Part shown: positions 1 through 9,345 of the stretch, piece after piece
How positions within the stretch are numbered: the stretch's first letter is position 1
Layout of the letters: each line of letters starts with the position of its first letter
Source of the DNA: a bacterium 1XD21-13
GTDB lineage: Bacteria; Bacillota; Clostridia; Lachnospirales; Lachnospiraceae
Length of the DNA stretch: 49,873 nucleotides
Direction: 5' to 3'
NCBI GenBank assembly: GCA_009917555.1
Contig: QZDX01000025.1
Location: 1 to 49,873, forward strand
Position numbers and translations under genes: made by a program
Notes under the pieces: model-generated
The model's database searches: none
What the model saw: only the letters and a program-made list of their open reading frames with translations
What the model was told of the DNA's origin: nothing

Positions 1-193
1 TGATAAAATCGCCAACTATTAAAATACGGTGGAATTTAGTCCTGCACTGGAATTTACTTTTTCAAGTCAGCTTATTCATACACTTCAGCAATAGCCTTAG
101 CTCTATATACAAACCTACACAGATAAAAACAACTTACAAGTATTTTACGGCACCGTTTTGGCACCGTTTTACACATTTTCACTGTTGCAAAAT
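1..193. other. Gene-free left edge with an 11-bp tandem repeat
   Basis: No gene is supported here. The stretch is AT-rich and lies downstream of the tuf terminator. It contains a perfect tandem duplication of GGCACCGTTTT at 149-159 and 160-170. A 34-codon minus-strand reading frame (72-176) is open but has no ribosome binding site and no recognisable product. Confidence 0.5.
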
Positions 194-227
194 TTCAAAA
201 AGGGCTTCCCGATTTCTCGGAAAGCCC
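194..227 (-). terminator. Terminator of tuf
   Basis: On the minus strand the arms GGGCTTTCCGA and TCGGGAAGCCC form a hairpin that is followed by a T-run (194-201). It lies 24 bases beyond the tuf stop codon and closes the rpsL-rpsG-fusA-tuf block. Confidence 0.85.
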
Positions 228-250
228 CATAAAGTCTAGCTTTTTACTAA

Positions 251-1438
251 TTACTCGATGATAGTAGCTACACGGCCAGAACCAACAGTCCTGCCACCCT
301 CACGGATAGCGAATGTAAGACCCTGCTCCATAGCGATAGGATGAATCAGCTCGATGGTCATCTCTACGTTATCGCCAGGCATGCACATCTCTGTGCCAGC
401 GGGCAGATTGCAGACACCGGTAACGTCGGTTGTTCTGAAGTAGAACTGCGGACGATAGTTGTTGAAGAACGGTGTATGACGGCCACCCTCATCCTTGGTC
501 AGTACGTATACCTGAGCGGTAAACTTTGTATGGCAGGTAACGGTGCCGGGCTTTGCAATAACCTGGCCTCTCTCGATCTCAGTTCTCTGAACGCCACGAA
601 GCAGTGCGCCGATGTTATCACCAGCCTGAGCCTCGTCAAGCAACTTACGGAACATCTCGATACCGGTTACTACAGTCTTACGTGTATCTTCCTTGATACC
701 GATGATCTCAACTTCCTCATTTACATGAAGCACACCACGCTCAACACGGCCGGTAGCAACAGTACCACGACCAGTAATGGTGAATACGTCCTCTACAGGC
801 ATCAGGAACGGCTGATCGGTTGCACGCTTCGGATCCGGAATATACTCGTCTACGGTTTTCATGAGCTCCATGATCTTGTCGCCCCACTCGCCTGACGGAT
901 CCTCAAGAGCCTTCAGAGCGGAACCCTTGATGATCGGGCAGTCTGTGAACTCATACTCCTCAAGCTGCTCTGTGATCTCCATCTCAGTCAGCTCGATCAG
1001 CTCCTCGTCGTCCATAGCATCACACTTGTTCAGGAACACTACGATGTAGGGAACGCCTACCTGACGGGACAGAAGGATGTGCTCCTTTGTCTGAGCCATA
1101 ACGCCGTCAGTAGCAGCAACTACCAGGATAGCGCCGTCCATCTGAGCAGCACCGGTGATCATGTTCTTTACATAGTCAGCATGGCCCGGGCAGTCAACGT
1201 GTGCATAGTGCCTGTTCTCAGTCTCATACTCAACGTGAGCGGTAGAGATGGTGATACCACGCTCTCTCTCCTCGGGAGCCTTGTCGATATTGTCAAAGTC
1301 TGTAGCAACGTTACCAGCTACTCTCTCAGAAAGCACCTTGGTGATAGCTGCGGTCAGAGTCGTCTTACCATGGTCAACGTGACCAATGGTTCCGATATTG
1401 CAATGGGGTTTTGTTCTTTCAAATTTAGCTTTAGCCAT
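251..1438 (-). CDS. tuf: Translation elongation factor Tu
   Basis: EF-Tu is the cytoplasmic GTPase that delivers aminoacyl-tRNA to the ribosomal A site. The 395 residues match the normal bacterial length. The G1 motif GHVDHGKT is at residues 19-26, G3 DCPGH at 82-86 and G4 NKCD at 137-140, followed by the two beta-barrel domains with the conserved end [14 protein letters not shown]. Translation starts at ATG behind a strong AGGAGG-type site. It is the last gene of the str block after fusA. The 155-base gap to fusA holds its own consensus-like promoter, so it can be made independently of the upstream genes. Only one tuf copy is in the window. Identity is certain. Confidence 0.99.
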   Translation of the reverse strand: MAKAKFERTKPHCNIGTIGHVDHGKTTLTAAITKVLSERVAGNVATDFDNIDKAPEERERGITISTAHVEYETENRHYAHVDCPGHADYVKNMITGAAQMDGAILVVAATDGVMAQTKEHILLSRQVGVPYIVVFLNKCDAMDDEELIELTEMEITEQLEEYEFTDCPIIKGSALKALEDPSGEWGDKIMELMKTVDEYIPDPKRATDQPFLMPVEDVFTITGRGTVATGRVERGVLHVNEEVEIIGIKEDTRKTVVTGIEMFRKLLDEAQAGDNIGALLRGVQRTEIERGQVIAKPGTVTCHTKFTAQVYVLTKDEGGRHTPFFNNYRPQFYFRTTDVTGVCNLPAGTEMCMPGDNVEMTIELIHPIAMEQGLTFAIREGGRTVGSGRVATIIE

Positions 1439-1523
1439 TTTGAATGTCCTCCTTAATTCATGCGCCTTTCGGCATTTTTCATTATTATTTGTTTCGTTTC
1501 TTAGATAAACTCGGCTATCTTTG

Positions 1524-1552
1524 ATTATATTTCAAAGCGCCTTTTTTTTCAA
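1524..1552 (-). promoter_or_regulatory. Promoter for tuf
   Basis: Minus-strand -35 TTGAAA (1547-1552) and -10 TATAAT (1524-1529) are separated by exactly 17 bases, upstream of tuf and downstream of the fusA stop. It is a housekeeping sigma-A type promoter. Confidence 0.8.
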
Positions 1553-1593
1553 GCAAAATTTTCAATATTATTCTGCCATGCATGGAAAAATAC

Positions 1594-3708
1594 TTATTTC
1601 TTTGCCGCAAGTACTTTTTCCTGAATATTCTTAGGCACCTGCTCGTATTTCTCAAAGAACATGGAATAGTTGCCCCGGCCCTGTGTCTTGGAACGAAGGT
1701 CCGTAGAGTATCCGAACATCTCAGCCAGCGGAACATATCCACGGATCATCTTGCCTCCGCCGATATCGTCCATGCCCTCGATGCGGCCCCGGCGGCTGTT
1801 GATGTCGCCGATAACGTCACCCATGTAATCCTCAGGGGTCGTAACCTCTACCTTCATAATGGGCTCCAAGAGCACCGGATTTCCTTTCTGCATAGCCTCC
1901 TTAAATGCCAGGGAGCCTGCAATGTGGAATGCCATCTCACTGGAGTCTACCTCATGGTAAGAGCCGTCGTATACGGTAGCATGAAGTCCAAGCACCGGGA
2001 AGCCTCCCAGAATACCGGACTGCGCCGCTTCCTCGATACCCTCGCCGACTGCGGGAATGTATTCCTTGGGAATCGCACCACCCACAACCTGGGAATCGAA
2101 CTTGAACAGCTCTTCTCCGTTGGCATCCATGGGCTCAAAGCGTACCTTACAGTGACCATACTGTCCACGTCCGCCGGACTGCTTCGCATACTTGCTGTCC
2201 ACGTCCACAGGCTTGGTAAAGGTCTCCTTGTAGGCAACCTGAGGTGCACCTACATTTGCCTCTACCTTGTACTCCCGAAGGAGACGGTCAACGATAATCT
2301 CAAGATGCAGCTCGCCCATACCAGCGATAATAGTCTGGCCTGTCTCCGGATCTGTGTGAGCCCGGAATGTGGGGTCTTCTTCTGCAAGCTTTGCAAGGGC
2401 CTCTCCCATCTTGCCCTGACCTGCCTTTGTCTTTGGCTCGATAGCCAGCTCGATAACCGGCTCCGGGAACTCCATAGACTCCAGAATCACCGGATGCTGC
2501 TCGTCACAGATGGTATCACCGGTGGTCGTAAACTTGAAGCCTACGGCTGCAGCAATATCTCCGGAATATACCTTGTCAAGCTCCGCTCTCTTGTTTGCGT
2601 GCATCTGAAGGATACGTCCTACACGCTCCTTCTTCTGTTTGGTAGAATTATATACGTAGGAACCGGAATTCATGGTTCCGGAGTATACACGGAAGAATGC
2701 AAGCTTACCAACAAATGGGTCTGCCATAATCTTAAATGCCAGTGCGGAGAAGGGCTCTTCATCGGAAGAATGACGCTCGATCTCGTTGCCCTCCATGTCC
2801 GTTCCCTTGATAGACGCAATGTCCGTGGGCGCCGGCATATAATCAATGATTGCATCCAGAAGCTTCTGAACGCCCTTGTTACGGTAAGCCGTGCCGCAGC
2901 ATACGGGAACTGCTGTACACTCGCAGGTAGCCTTTCTCAAGACTGCCTTCATTTCCTCTACGGAGGGCTCTTCTCCCTCCAGATACTTCATCATCAAATC
3001 ATCGTCCAGCTCGGAGATCTTCTCAATCAGCTCGGTACGATAAAGCTCGGCATCATCTACCATGTCCTCCGGAATATCGACAACGGAAATGTCCTCGCCC
3101 TTCTCATCGTTGTAGATGTAGGCTTTCATCTCGAACAAGTCAATGATTCCCTTGAACTCATCTTCCTTTCCAATAGGAAGCTGAATGCAGATGGCATTCT
3201 TGCCAAGTCTTGTTTTAATCATATCTACCGCATTGTAGAAATCAGCACCCAGGATGTCCATCTTGTTGATGAACGCCATACGGGGTACATTGTAGGTGTC
3301 AGCCTGACGCCAAACATTTTCAGACTGAGGCTCTACACCACCCTTCGCACAGAACACGCCTACGGCGCCGTCCAGTACACGAAGAGAACGCTCTACCTCA
3401 ACCGTAAAGTCAACGTGACCCGGAGTATCAATGATATTGATACGATGCTCCAAAGCTCCCTCCTGGGGCTTGCAGTTCTCCTGGTGGGTCCAGTGACAGG
3501 TTGTAGCTGCGGAAGTGATGGTGATACCACGCTCCTGCTCCTGCTCCATCCAGTCCATGGTAGCAGTGCCTTCGTGAGTATCTCCAATTTTATAGTTTAC
3601 ACCAGTGTAATACAGAATACGCTCGGTCAATGTAGTCTTACCAGCATCAATATGAGCCATAATTCCGATATTTCTGGTTCTCTCCAATGGATATTCTCTT
3701 CCAGCCAC
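1594..3708 (-). CDS. fusA: Translation elongation factor G
   Basis: EF-G catalyses GTP-dependent translocation of tRNA and mRNA on the ribosome and helps ribosome recycling. At 704 residues it is full length. The P-loop AHIDAGKT is at residues 18-25, the DTPGHVDF G3 motif and the NKMD G4 motif follow, and domains II-V are complete to the C-terminal [12 protein letters not shown]. The start is a GTG codon at 3706-3708 with GAGGAGG just upstream. It lies 47 bases after rpsG in the classical rpsL-rpsG-fusA-tuf order and is presumably co-transcribed. No anomaly was seen. Confidence 0.99.
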   Translation of the reverse strand: MAGREYPLERTRNIGIMAHIDAGKTTLTERILYYTGVNYKIGDTHEGTATMDWMEQEQERGITITSAATTCHWTHQENCKPQEGALEHRINIIDTPGHVDFTVEVERSLRVLDGAVGVFCAKGGVEPQSENVWRQADTYNVPRMAFINKMDILGADFYNAVDMIKTRLGKNAICIQLPIGKEDEFKGIIDLFEMKAYIYNDEKGEDISVVDIPEDMVDDAELYRTELIEKISELDDDLMMKYLEGEEPSVEEMKAVLRKATCECTAVPVCCGTAYRNKGVQKLLDAIIDYMPAPTDIASIKGTDMEGNEIERHSSDEEPFSALAFKIMADPFVGKLAFFRVYSGTMNSGSYVYNSTKQKKERVGRILQMHANKRAELDKVYSGDIAAAVGFKFTTTGDTICDEQHPVILESMEFPEPVIELAIEPKTKAGQGKMGEALAKLAEEDPTFRAHTDPETGQTIIAGMGELHLEIIVDRLLREYKVEANVGAPQVAYKETFTKPVDVDSKYAKQSGGRGQYGHCKVRFEPMDANGEELFKFDSQVVGGAIPKEYIPAVGEGIEEAAQSGILGGFPVLGLHATVYDGSYHEVDSSEMAFHIAGSLAFKEAMQKGNPVLLEPIMKVEVTTPEDYMGDVIGDINSRRGRIEGMDDIGGGKMIRGYVPLAEMFGYSTDLRSKTQGRGNYSMFFEKYEQVPKNIQEKVLAAKK

Positions 3709-3755
3709 GGGTTTTCCTCCTCAAATCATCAAGCACAAGCCATAAATGCTTTCGG

Positions 3756-4500
<745 letters not shown>

Positions 4501-4923
4501 TTATTTTTTAGCGTCTTTCGGTCTCTTGGCGCCGTATTTGGAACGGGCCTGTCTTCTCTTCGCTACGCCAGCGGTATCCAATGTACCACGGATGATATGG
4601 TATCTCGTACCGGGAAGGTCCTTTACTCTTCCGCCGCGGATCATAACAACACTATGCTCCTGAAGGTTGTGGCCTTCACCCGGAATGTAGCTTGTTACCT
4701 CAATACCGTTGGAAAGACGTACTCTGGCAATCTTACGAAGAGCAGAATTCGGCTTCTTCGGTGTGGCAGTCTTTACTGCAGTACATACTCCACGCTTCTG
4801 GGGTGCGGATGTATCCGTAGCTTTCTTTTTCAGAGAGTTAAATCCTTTCTGAAGAGCAGGTGCAGTAGACTTCTTCACAGAGGTCTGTCTTCCTTTTCTG
4901 ACTAACTGGTTAAATGTTGGCAT
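4501..4923 (-). CDS. rpsL: 30S ribosomal protein S12
   Basis: S12 lies in the ribosomal decoding centre and controls translational accuracy. The chosen ATG (4921-4923) gives [13 protein letters not shown], 140 residues, and has AGGAGGTG at good spacing. The decoding loops [11 protein letters not shown] and [13 protein letters not shown] are intact, with the lysines that change in streptomycin-resistant mutants unaltered. It is the first gene of the str block, transcribed from a consensus promoter about 115 bases upstream. Confidence 0.99.
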   Translation of the reverse strand: MPTFNQLVRKGRQTSVKKSTAPALQKGFNSLKKKATDTSAPQKRGVCTAVKTATPKKPNSALRKIARVRLSNGIEVTSYIPGEGHNLQEHSVVMIRGGRVKDLPGTRYHIIRGTLDTAGVAKRRQARSKYGAKRPKDAKK

Positions 4924-5036
4924 TCCTTTCACCTCCTGTAATAAGTGGCTGGCATGCTGCCGGCCCTGTCAGGCTGCTTGTGCCATCTATCGGCTTTATT
5001 GCGCACGAAAGCCTGCGCATTCGCGCACACTGGATT

Positions 5037-5065
5037 ATTATAGTAATAAAAGTGTTGGCTGTCAA
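5037..5065 (-). promoter_or_regulatory. Consensus promoter of the rpsL operon
   Basis: Minus strand -35 TTGACA (5060-5065), exactly 17 bases, then -10 TATAAT (5037-5042). Both hexamers are perfect sigma-A consensus. This supports the str block being an independent transcription unit, separate from rpoBC in this genome. Confidence 0.92.
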
Positions 5066-5104
5066 GGACTTTTTCAAAGAAAATCAGGAGATTCGTTGCC
5101 TTCC

Positions 5105-5863
5105 TTATAAATAATACACCTGCCCCAATCTCTCTCCAAAGCAGGGCAAAGGAAGCCCATCCCTTGCTCTCTCACAAACCTCCTTTGCACTGGCAAGCCA
5201 GCCCTGCTCATCCCTTTCCGGCCTAGGCAGGTGCAGAGCAAGAATGTGTGCGGGCTTTAGATATTTAGCAAGCAGTCTTCTGCTGGAGGGCAGTCCGATG
5301 ACCGGAAAAGGCACAATCAGCACGTCCGGGGTTGATGCCCAAGCCCCGATTTTCGCAAAAAGCTCCGCCTCCGGCCACGCATCCCCCAGAAGCACAAGCC
5401 GTTTTCCATGGATTTCAAGCATGCAGGTAAGATTTTGCACTCCGGCATAAGCCTCACCCATATGTCTACTGTTAAAGATCTCTAAGGTTCCCACCGGAAG
5501 GTGCAGCATTACGTTCCCCTTCTCCGCCGGGGAAACAGATTTGAGCTTTCCGCAGCCGGGAGCTGCTTTTTGAAGCTGTCCAATCACCGTCTCCGTAGAA
5601 ATAATCTCAAGGCTTGGATTCCTCCTCAACGCCTCGACGGTATCCTCCAGACAGAAATGGTCTCCATGACCATGGGTAAACAAAAGTGTTTCAATGCCTC
5701 CCCTTCCAATCTCCTTCAAAAGCTCTGCCCTCACATCAGCAGGCGTATCCGGATACAGGCCGGCCGGATCTCTGCTGAATACATCCGCTCCCACACAGCT
5801 TCCTCCTATTGTAATAAGCACACCGGCACTGGCAGTGTGGCGTATCATGATATCCCCACTCAT
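5105..5863 (-). CDS. Metallo-beta-lactamase-fold hydrolase (UlaG-like group)
   Basis: A 252-residue cytoplasmic protein of the MBL superfamily. The di-metal signature HGHGDH is at residues 64-69 (H64, H66, D68, H69). The remaining ligand positions are visible as a His in SRHMGEAY, an Asp in LLGDAW and a His in LALHLPRP, so the metal site looks complete. No signal peptide or extra domain is seen. The family includes lactonases, phosphodiesterases and RNA-acting enzymes, and the substrate cannot be deduced. ATG 5863 has AGGAGA almost touching it, so an internal ATG at 5848 is an alternative start. It is transcribed away from the sigma-factor gene and is not clearly in an operon. Confidence 0.85.
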   Translation of the reverse strand: MSGDIMIRHTASAGVLITIGGSCVGADVFSRDPAGLYPDTPADVRAELLKEIGRGGIETLLFTHGHGDHFCLEDTVEALRRNPSLEIISTETVIGQLQKAAPGCGKLKSVSPAEKGNVMLHLPVGTLEIFNSRHMGEAYAGVQNLTCMLEIHGKRLVLLGDAWPEAELFAKIGAWASTPDVLIVPFPVIGLPSSRRLLAKYLKPAHILALHLPRPERDEQGWLASAKEVCERARDGLPLPCFGERLGQVYYL

Positions 5864-5904
5864 TCTCCTATACTCCTGTCCTTTGTTATAAGCTTGCCAA
5901 CTAA

Positions 5905-5951
5905 GCTGTTACCAGCATAATGTTACTGTTCACTCCGTGAACAGTAACAGC
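5905..5951. promoter_or_regulatory. Perfect 13-bp inverted repeat in a divergent intergenic region
   Basis: TGTTACTGTTCAC (5921-5933), a 3-base centre, and GTGAACAGTAACA (5937-5949) form a perfect palindrome between the divergently transcribed hydrolase and ECF sigma genes. A GCTGTTAC at 5905-5912 could compete for pairing with GTAACAGC at 5943-5951. There is no T-tract, so an operator or mobile-repeat remnant is more likely than a terminator. Confidence 0.55.
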
Positions 5952-6068
5952 ATAATTACATTTTCCTCTCATGTCAATCATTCGCTCTTTTTAAATTCCA
6001 AAAAAAATGTTAAAATAGACGCAATAAAATCCAACATTCGTGTATTAACTATATGAAAGGAGAAAGCA

Positions 6069-6644
6069 ATGATGATAATTTGCTTGACGTCGGCAAATGA
6101 CAGCGGAGGAGAACCGGATTCCTCCCGATTGGATCGCTGCCTTTGGGCAATTGCCAGGGAAGATTCCCAGGCCCTTGCAGAGCTTTACGACTGCACCAGT
6201 CCCTCGGTCTATGCTTTTGCCCTTTCTATTTTGAAAAACACCCAGGACGCGGAGGATGTTCTACATGACTGCTATCTTCAGATTTATTCCGCAGCCGCCA
6301 AATATCAAGCCTCCGGAAAGCCTATGGCATGGATTCTAACCATTACCCGAAACCTCTGTCTTTTGAAGCTTCGGGAGCGCAGACGGATGGCAGATCTCCC
6401 TCCTGAAAACTGGGAGCCCTATCTGGAAGCCTGCCAGAGCGCTTCCCCTGAGGATCGGCTGATATTAACCGAATGCATGAGGCTTCTCTCTGACGAGGAG
6501 CGGCAAATCGTTATCCTCCACGCCGTTGCGGGCTTTAAGCACAGGGAGACGGCAAAGCTTCTTGAGCTGCCCCTGTCCACCGTTCTTTCAAAATACAATC
6601 GAGCTATGAAAAAGCTGAAAAATCATATAGGAAAGGAGTATTGA
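6069..6644 (+). CDS. ECF-type RNA polymerase sigma factor
   Basis: A 191-residue sigma-70 family protein with regions 2 and 4 only. Region 2 spans about residues 30-95 (Pribnow-recognition part AEDVLHDCYLQIY, then AWILTITRNLCLLKLRERRR). Region 4 spans about 130-182 (LLSDEERQIVILHAVAGFKHRETAKLLELPLS, a helix-turn-helix). It directs core RNA polymerase to a small regulon. The start ATG has AAAGGAG at 6-base spacing. It ends 2 bases before an ATG for a membrane protein with an RsgI-like extracellular region, its likely anti-sigma partner and sensor. Whether it belongs to the SigI group or a general ECF group is unsettled. Confidence 0.93.
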   Translation: MMIICLTSANDSGGEPDSSRLDRCLWAIAREDSQALAELYDCTSPSVYAFALSILKNTQDAEDVLHDCYLQIYSAAAKYQASGKPMAWILTITRNLCLLKLRERRRMADLPPENWEPYLEACQSASPEDRLILTECMRLLSDEERQIVILHAVAGFKHRETAKLLELPLSTVLSKYNRAMKKLKNHIGKEY

Positions 6645-6646
6645 CG

Positions 6647-8254
6647 ATGACAAACAGGGATACCGAATCGAAAATCAAGCGGGCCTTTTCAAACACTGTT
6701 CCGGACATACGCGATAGCATCCTTTCCGACTGCAAAACTCAGGAAGGAGCTGTAATTGTTATGACAGATACCAATAGAAAAACCTTTTCGCCCCGGCGTC
6801 TTGCCGGCATCGCAGCAGCATTTGTACTTCTGATTGGCGGCATGACCGGCTTTCAGATATATCGGGCAAATTATTCCGTTGCTTCCACGGTCTCTTTGGA
6901 TGTAAATCCCTCCATTGAGATTCAGGTCAACAAAAAAGAACAGGTCCTCATGGTAAATCCCCGCAATGAGGATGCAGAGGTTGTGGTGGGAGATATGGAT
7001 TTCAAGGGGAGCAGCCTTGATGTGACCATCAACGCCCTCATTGGCTCCATGCTCCGCAACGGCTATCTAAATGAGCTGGCCAACTCCATCCTCATCAGCG
7101 TAGACAACCAGGACCCTGCCAAGAGCGCGGAGCTTCAGGAGCGTCTTGCCAATGAGATCAATGCCGTGCTCCAGACCGGCACCTTCAATGGGGCTGTACT
7201 GAGCCAGTCCATTTCTGCAGATTCCAATCTGCGAGCCCTTGCCGAAGACTACGGCATTACTTTGGGCAAGGCCCAGCTTATTCAGCAGATTATCGAGCAA
7301 AATGCCTTTTATTCCTTTGCGGATCTGGTCCCTCTTTCCATCAATGAGCTGAATCTTCTGACCGAATCCGGCAGGCTGAACCTGGCAAATGTGAACTCTC
7401 TGGGAACTGCCAGTGACAAGGCATACATTGGCGAAGAAAAAGCAAAGGAGATTGCCCTCTCCCACGCAGGTGCCGCGGCTGATAAGCTTACCCAGTATGA
7501 GATTGAGCTGGATTATGAACACGGTGCTATGGTCTATGAGGTGGAATTTAAATCAGAAGGCTTTGAATATGACTATGAGATCGATGCGGTCACAGGCTCC
7601 ATTTTAAAGAGCCAGAAGGAGACGGATGATGATTACATTCCGCCCCAGACAGACGCCCCGAAGCCGGAAGCTGGCAACGGCTCCTCTCAGACAAACCAAA
7701 CTAATACGCAGACTGGCGGAGATTCCTCCCAAGCGAATCCTAACCAAAGCCAAGCCTCCCAGGAAGGCACAAAGCCAAAGACTTCTTATATTGATGAAGA
7801 TCAGGCCAAAAGTGCAGCCCTCTCCCATGCAGGTGTTTCCGCAAATGCTGTCACAGAATACGAGAGTGAATTAGATCGGGAGCATGGAATCATGGTCTAT
7901 GAAATTGATTTCAAGTGTGAAGGCTTTGAGTACGAGTATGAGATTGATGCCTCCACCGGTGCTGTCCTGAAAAACCAGAAGGAGCAGGATGACGACTACA
8001 TTCCGCCTCAGACAGGAGGCCAACAGCCCTCCGGCGGAAATGGAGGATACATCGGTGAGGCCCGCGCAAAGGAAATCGCCTTCTCCCACGCAGGTGTCTC
8101 GGCAAATACCGTCCATGAATACGAAGCTAAGCTGGACGAGGATGACGGTATTATGATTTATGAAATCGAATTCAAGGCCGGCAATTATGAGTATGAATAT
8201 GAAATCGATGCTGCCAGCGGCTCTGTTCTCAAATACGCGTGGGATGAAGATTAA
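6647..8254 (+). CDS. Membrane anti-sigma-like sensor: RsgI-like region plus three PepSY domains
   Basis: A 535-residue single-pass protein. Residues 1-50 are a short basic cytoplasmic part, 52-71 a membrane helix, and about 78-165 an extracellular segment beginning STVSLDVNPSIEIQV, which resembles the middle region of RsgI anti-sigma-I factors. The Asn87-Pro88 pair sits where RsgI proteins are reported to self-cleave. Three PepSY-like repeats follow at about 259-330, 380-450 and 467-535, each with SHAG and a YDYEIDA/YEYEIDA-type end, separated by Q/N/S/G-rich linkers. ATG 6647 has AAAGGAG 8 bases upstream; a TTG at 6641 would overlap the sigma gene. It probably holds the adjacent ECF sigma factor inactive until an outside signal arrives (inference). 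The N-terminal part is not a recognisable RsgI cytoplasmic domain. Confidence 0.85.
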   Translation: MTNRDTESKIKRAFSNTVPDIRDSILSDCKTQEGAVIVMTDTNRKTFSPRRLAGIAAAFVLLIGGMTGFQIYRANYSVASTVSLDVNPSIEIQVNKKEQVLMVNPRNEDAEVVVGDMDFKGSSLDVTINALIGSMLRNGYLNELANSILISVDNQDPAKSAELQERLANEINAVLQTGTFNGAVLSQSISADSNLRALAEDYGITLGKAQLIQQIIEQNAFYSFADLVPLSINELNLLTESGRLNLANVNSLGTASDKAYIGEEKAKEIALSHAGAAADKLTQYEIELDYEHGAMVYEVEFKSEGFEYDYEIDAVTGSILKSQKETDDDYIPPQTDAPKPEAGNGSSQTNQTNTQTGGDSSQANPNQSQASQEGTKPKTSYIDEDQAKSAALSHAGVSANAVTEYESELDREHGIMVYEIDFKCEGFEYEYEIDASTGAVLKNQKEQDDDYIPPQTGGQQPSGGNGGYIGEARAKEIAFSHAGVSANTVHEYEAKLDEDDGIMIYEIEFKAGNYEYEYEIDAASGSVLKYAWDED

Positions 8255-8263
8255 ACGAAGCTT

Positions 8264-9151
8264 TTATCTCCTTTTCGGTGCCTTAAGCTCCGCAATCGCT
8301 TCCTTTGCCCTTGTAATCTGTTCCATTCCCTCTTCTCCAAGGCGCAGACGCACGGTCAGGTAAATCATATCCAAAATCGTCATCTGCGCCAGACGGGAGG
8401 TCATGGCATCCGTATAATATTCCAGACTAATGCGGGAGCTGTAGAATACCAAATCCGAAAGTCTGGCCAGGCTGGAATCCAGATAGCTTGTGATACCTAT
8501 TACTACCGCTCCCCGCTCCTTCGCCTGCTTTCCACAGGAAAGCAGATCCTGGCTTTCTCCCGTGTGAGAAACCAGCACCGCGGCATCCGTTCCATTCAAA
8601 GAATTAGCCTTAATCCGGGCCAAATGATAATTTGCGTCACAGAATACTGGCAGTCCCAGGCGCAGTAGCTTGTGGTAGGCATCCTGTACAATTGCCTGAG
8701 AGCCTCCCGAACCGTAGCATAAAATCTGCCCAGCCCCCAGAAGCGCCTCTGCCGCCTGCTCAATCGTCCGGCTGTCCACAAGGCTCTCGGTTCCACGAAT
8801 AGCCTGAATAGCAGCATAAATCACTTTATTCTTAATCTCCTCAGTGGAATCCTCCGGGCCAATCCCCTGATATCCGTCCGCAAGCTGTGCCTCAATGGCT
8901 CCCGGTCTTCCGGCCGAACGCTCCCTTGCCACATTAACCCGCAGCTCCTGGTAGTTGTCATAGCCCAGCTTCTGAAGAAACCTTACAATTGTCGCCTCGC
9001 TGATTTTGCAGACCTCTGAAAGCTCCCGCATGGTCATCAGCGCACTTTGATCCGGGTGCTGCAAAATAAAATCCGCCGCCCGCTTCTGTTTTTTAGAAAG
9101 CAAATGGTAAGCATGATGAATTTGTGAAAGTCCGCCTTTTCCTTCCAGCAT
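8264..9151 (-). CDS. MurR/RpiR family transcriptional regulator
   Basis: A 295-residue regulator with an N-terminal RpiR helix-turn-helix (about 10-85, containing MRELSEVCKISEATIVRFLQKLGY) and a C-terminal SIS sugar-phosphate-binding domain (about 125-260, with LCYGSGGSQAIVQDA and VLVSHTGESQDLL). Members sense phosphosugars and repress or activate catabolic genes. It is divergent from the racemase-like/acid sugar kinase pair, and two palindromes lie between them, so control of that pair is likely. It converges on the PepSY protein gene with only 9 bases between the two ends. Confidence 0.93.
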   Translation of the reverse strand: MLEGKGGLSQIHHAYHLLSKKQKRAADFILQHPDQSALMTMRELSEVCKISEATIVRFLQKLGYDNYQELRVNVARERSAGRPGAIEAQLADGYQGIGPEDSTEEIKNKVIYAAIQAIRGTESLVDSRTIEQAAEALLGAGQILCYGSGGSQAIVQDAYHKLLRLGLPVFCDANYHLARIKANSLNGTDAAVLVSHTGESQDLLSCGKQAKERGAVVIGITSYLDSSLARLSDLVFYSSRISLEYYTDAMTSRLAQMTILDMIYLTVRLRLGEEGMEQITRAKEAIAELKAPKRR

Positions 9152-9226
9152 ACCGATTCTCCTTTTTTTCCATCATAAGCATATTTTTTTCTTCTGTCAA
9201 ATCATTTTCCCTTTTCAAATCTATCA

Positions 9227-9261
9227 TACCATGGTAGAATATTCGTAGTAATACTTCGAAT
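9227..9261. promoter_or_regulatory. Candidate RpiR operators
   Basis: TACCATGGTA (9227-9236) is a perfect 10-bp palindrome. A 21-base near-palindrome at 9241-9261, with arms ATTCG and CGAAT, is symmetric at all but two base pairs and the centre. Both lie in the RpiR/racemase-like divergent promoter region, where an autoregulating local repressor would bind. Assignment is by position and symmetry only. Confidence 0.5.
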
Positions 9262-9345
9262 ACATTTTTCAATCTGTATGTTTTACTGCGTTTTTTAAAA
9301 CGGAGCATCTGATACATACGGAACAGCCGGAAAGGAGCTTTTAAT

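Noticed and set aside
72-176. A 34-codon minus-strand frame at the left edge ending AKAIAEVYE
   Set aside because: No ribosome binding site, atypical composition, and it lies between the tuf terminator and the window edge. It could be the end of something larger but cannot be supported.
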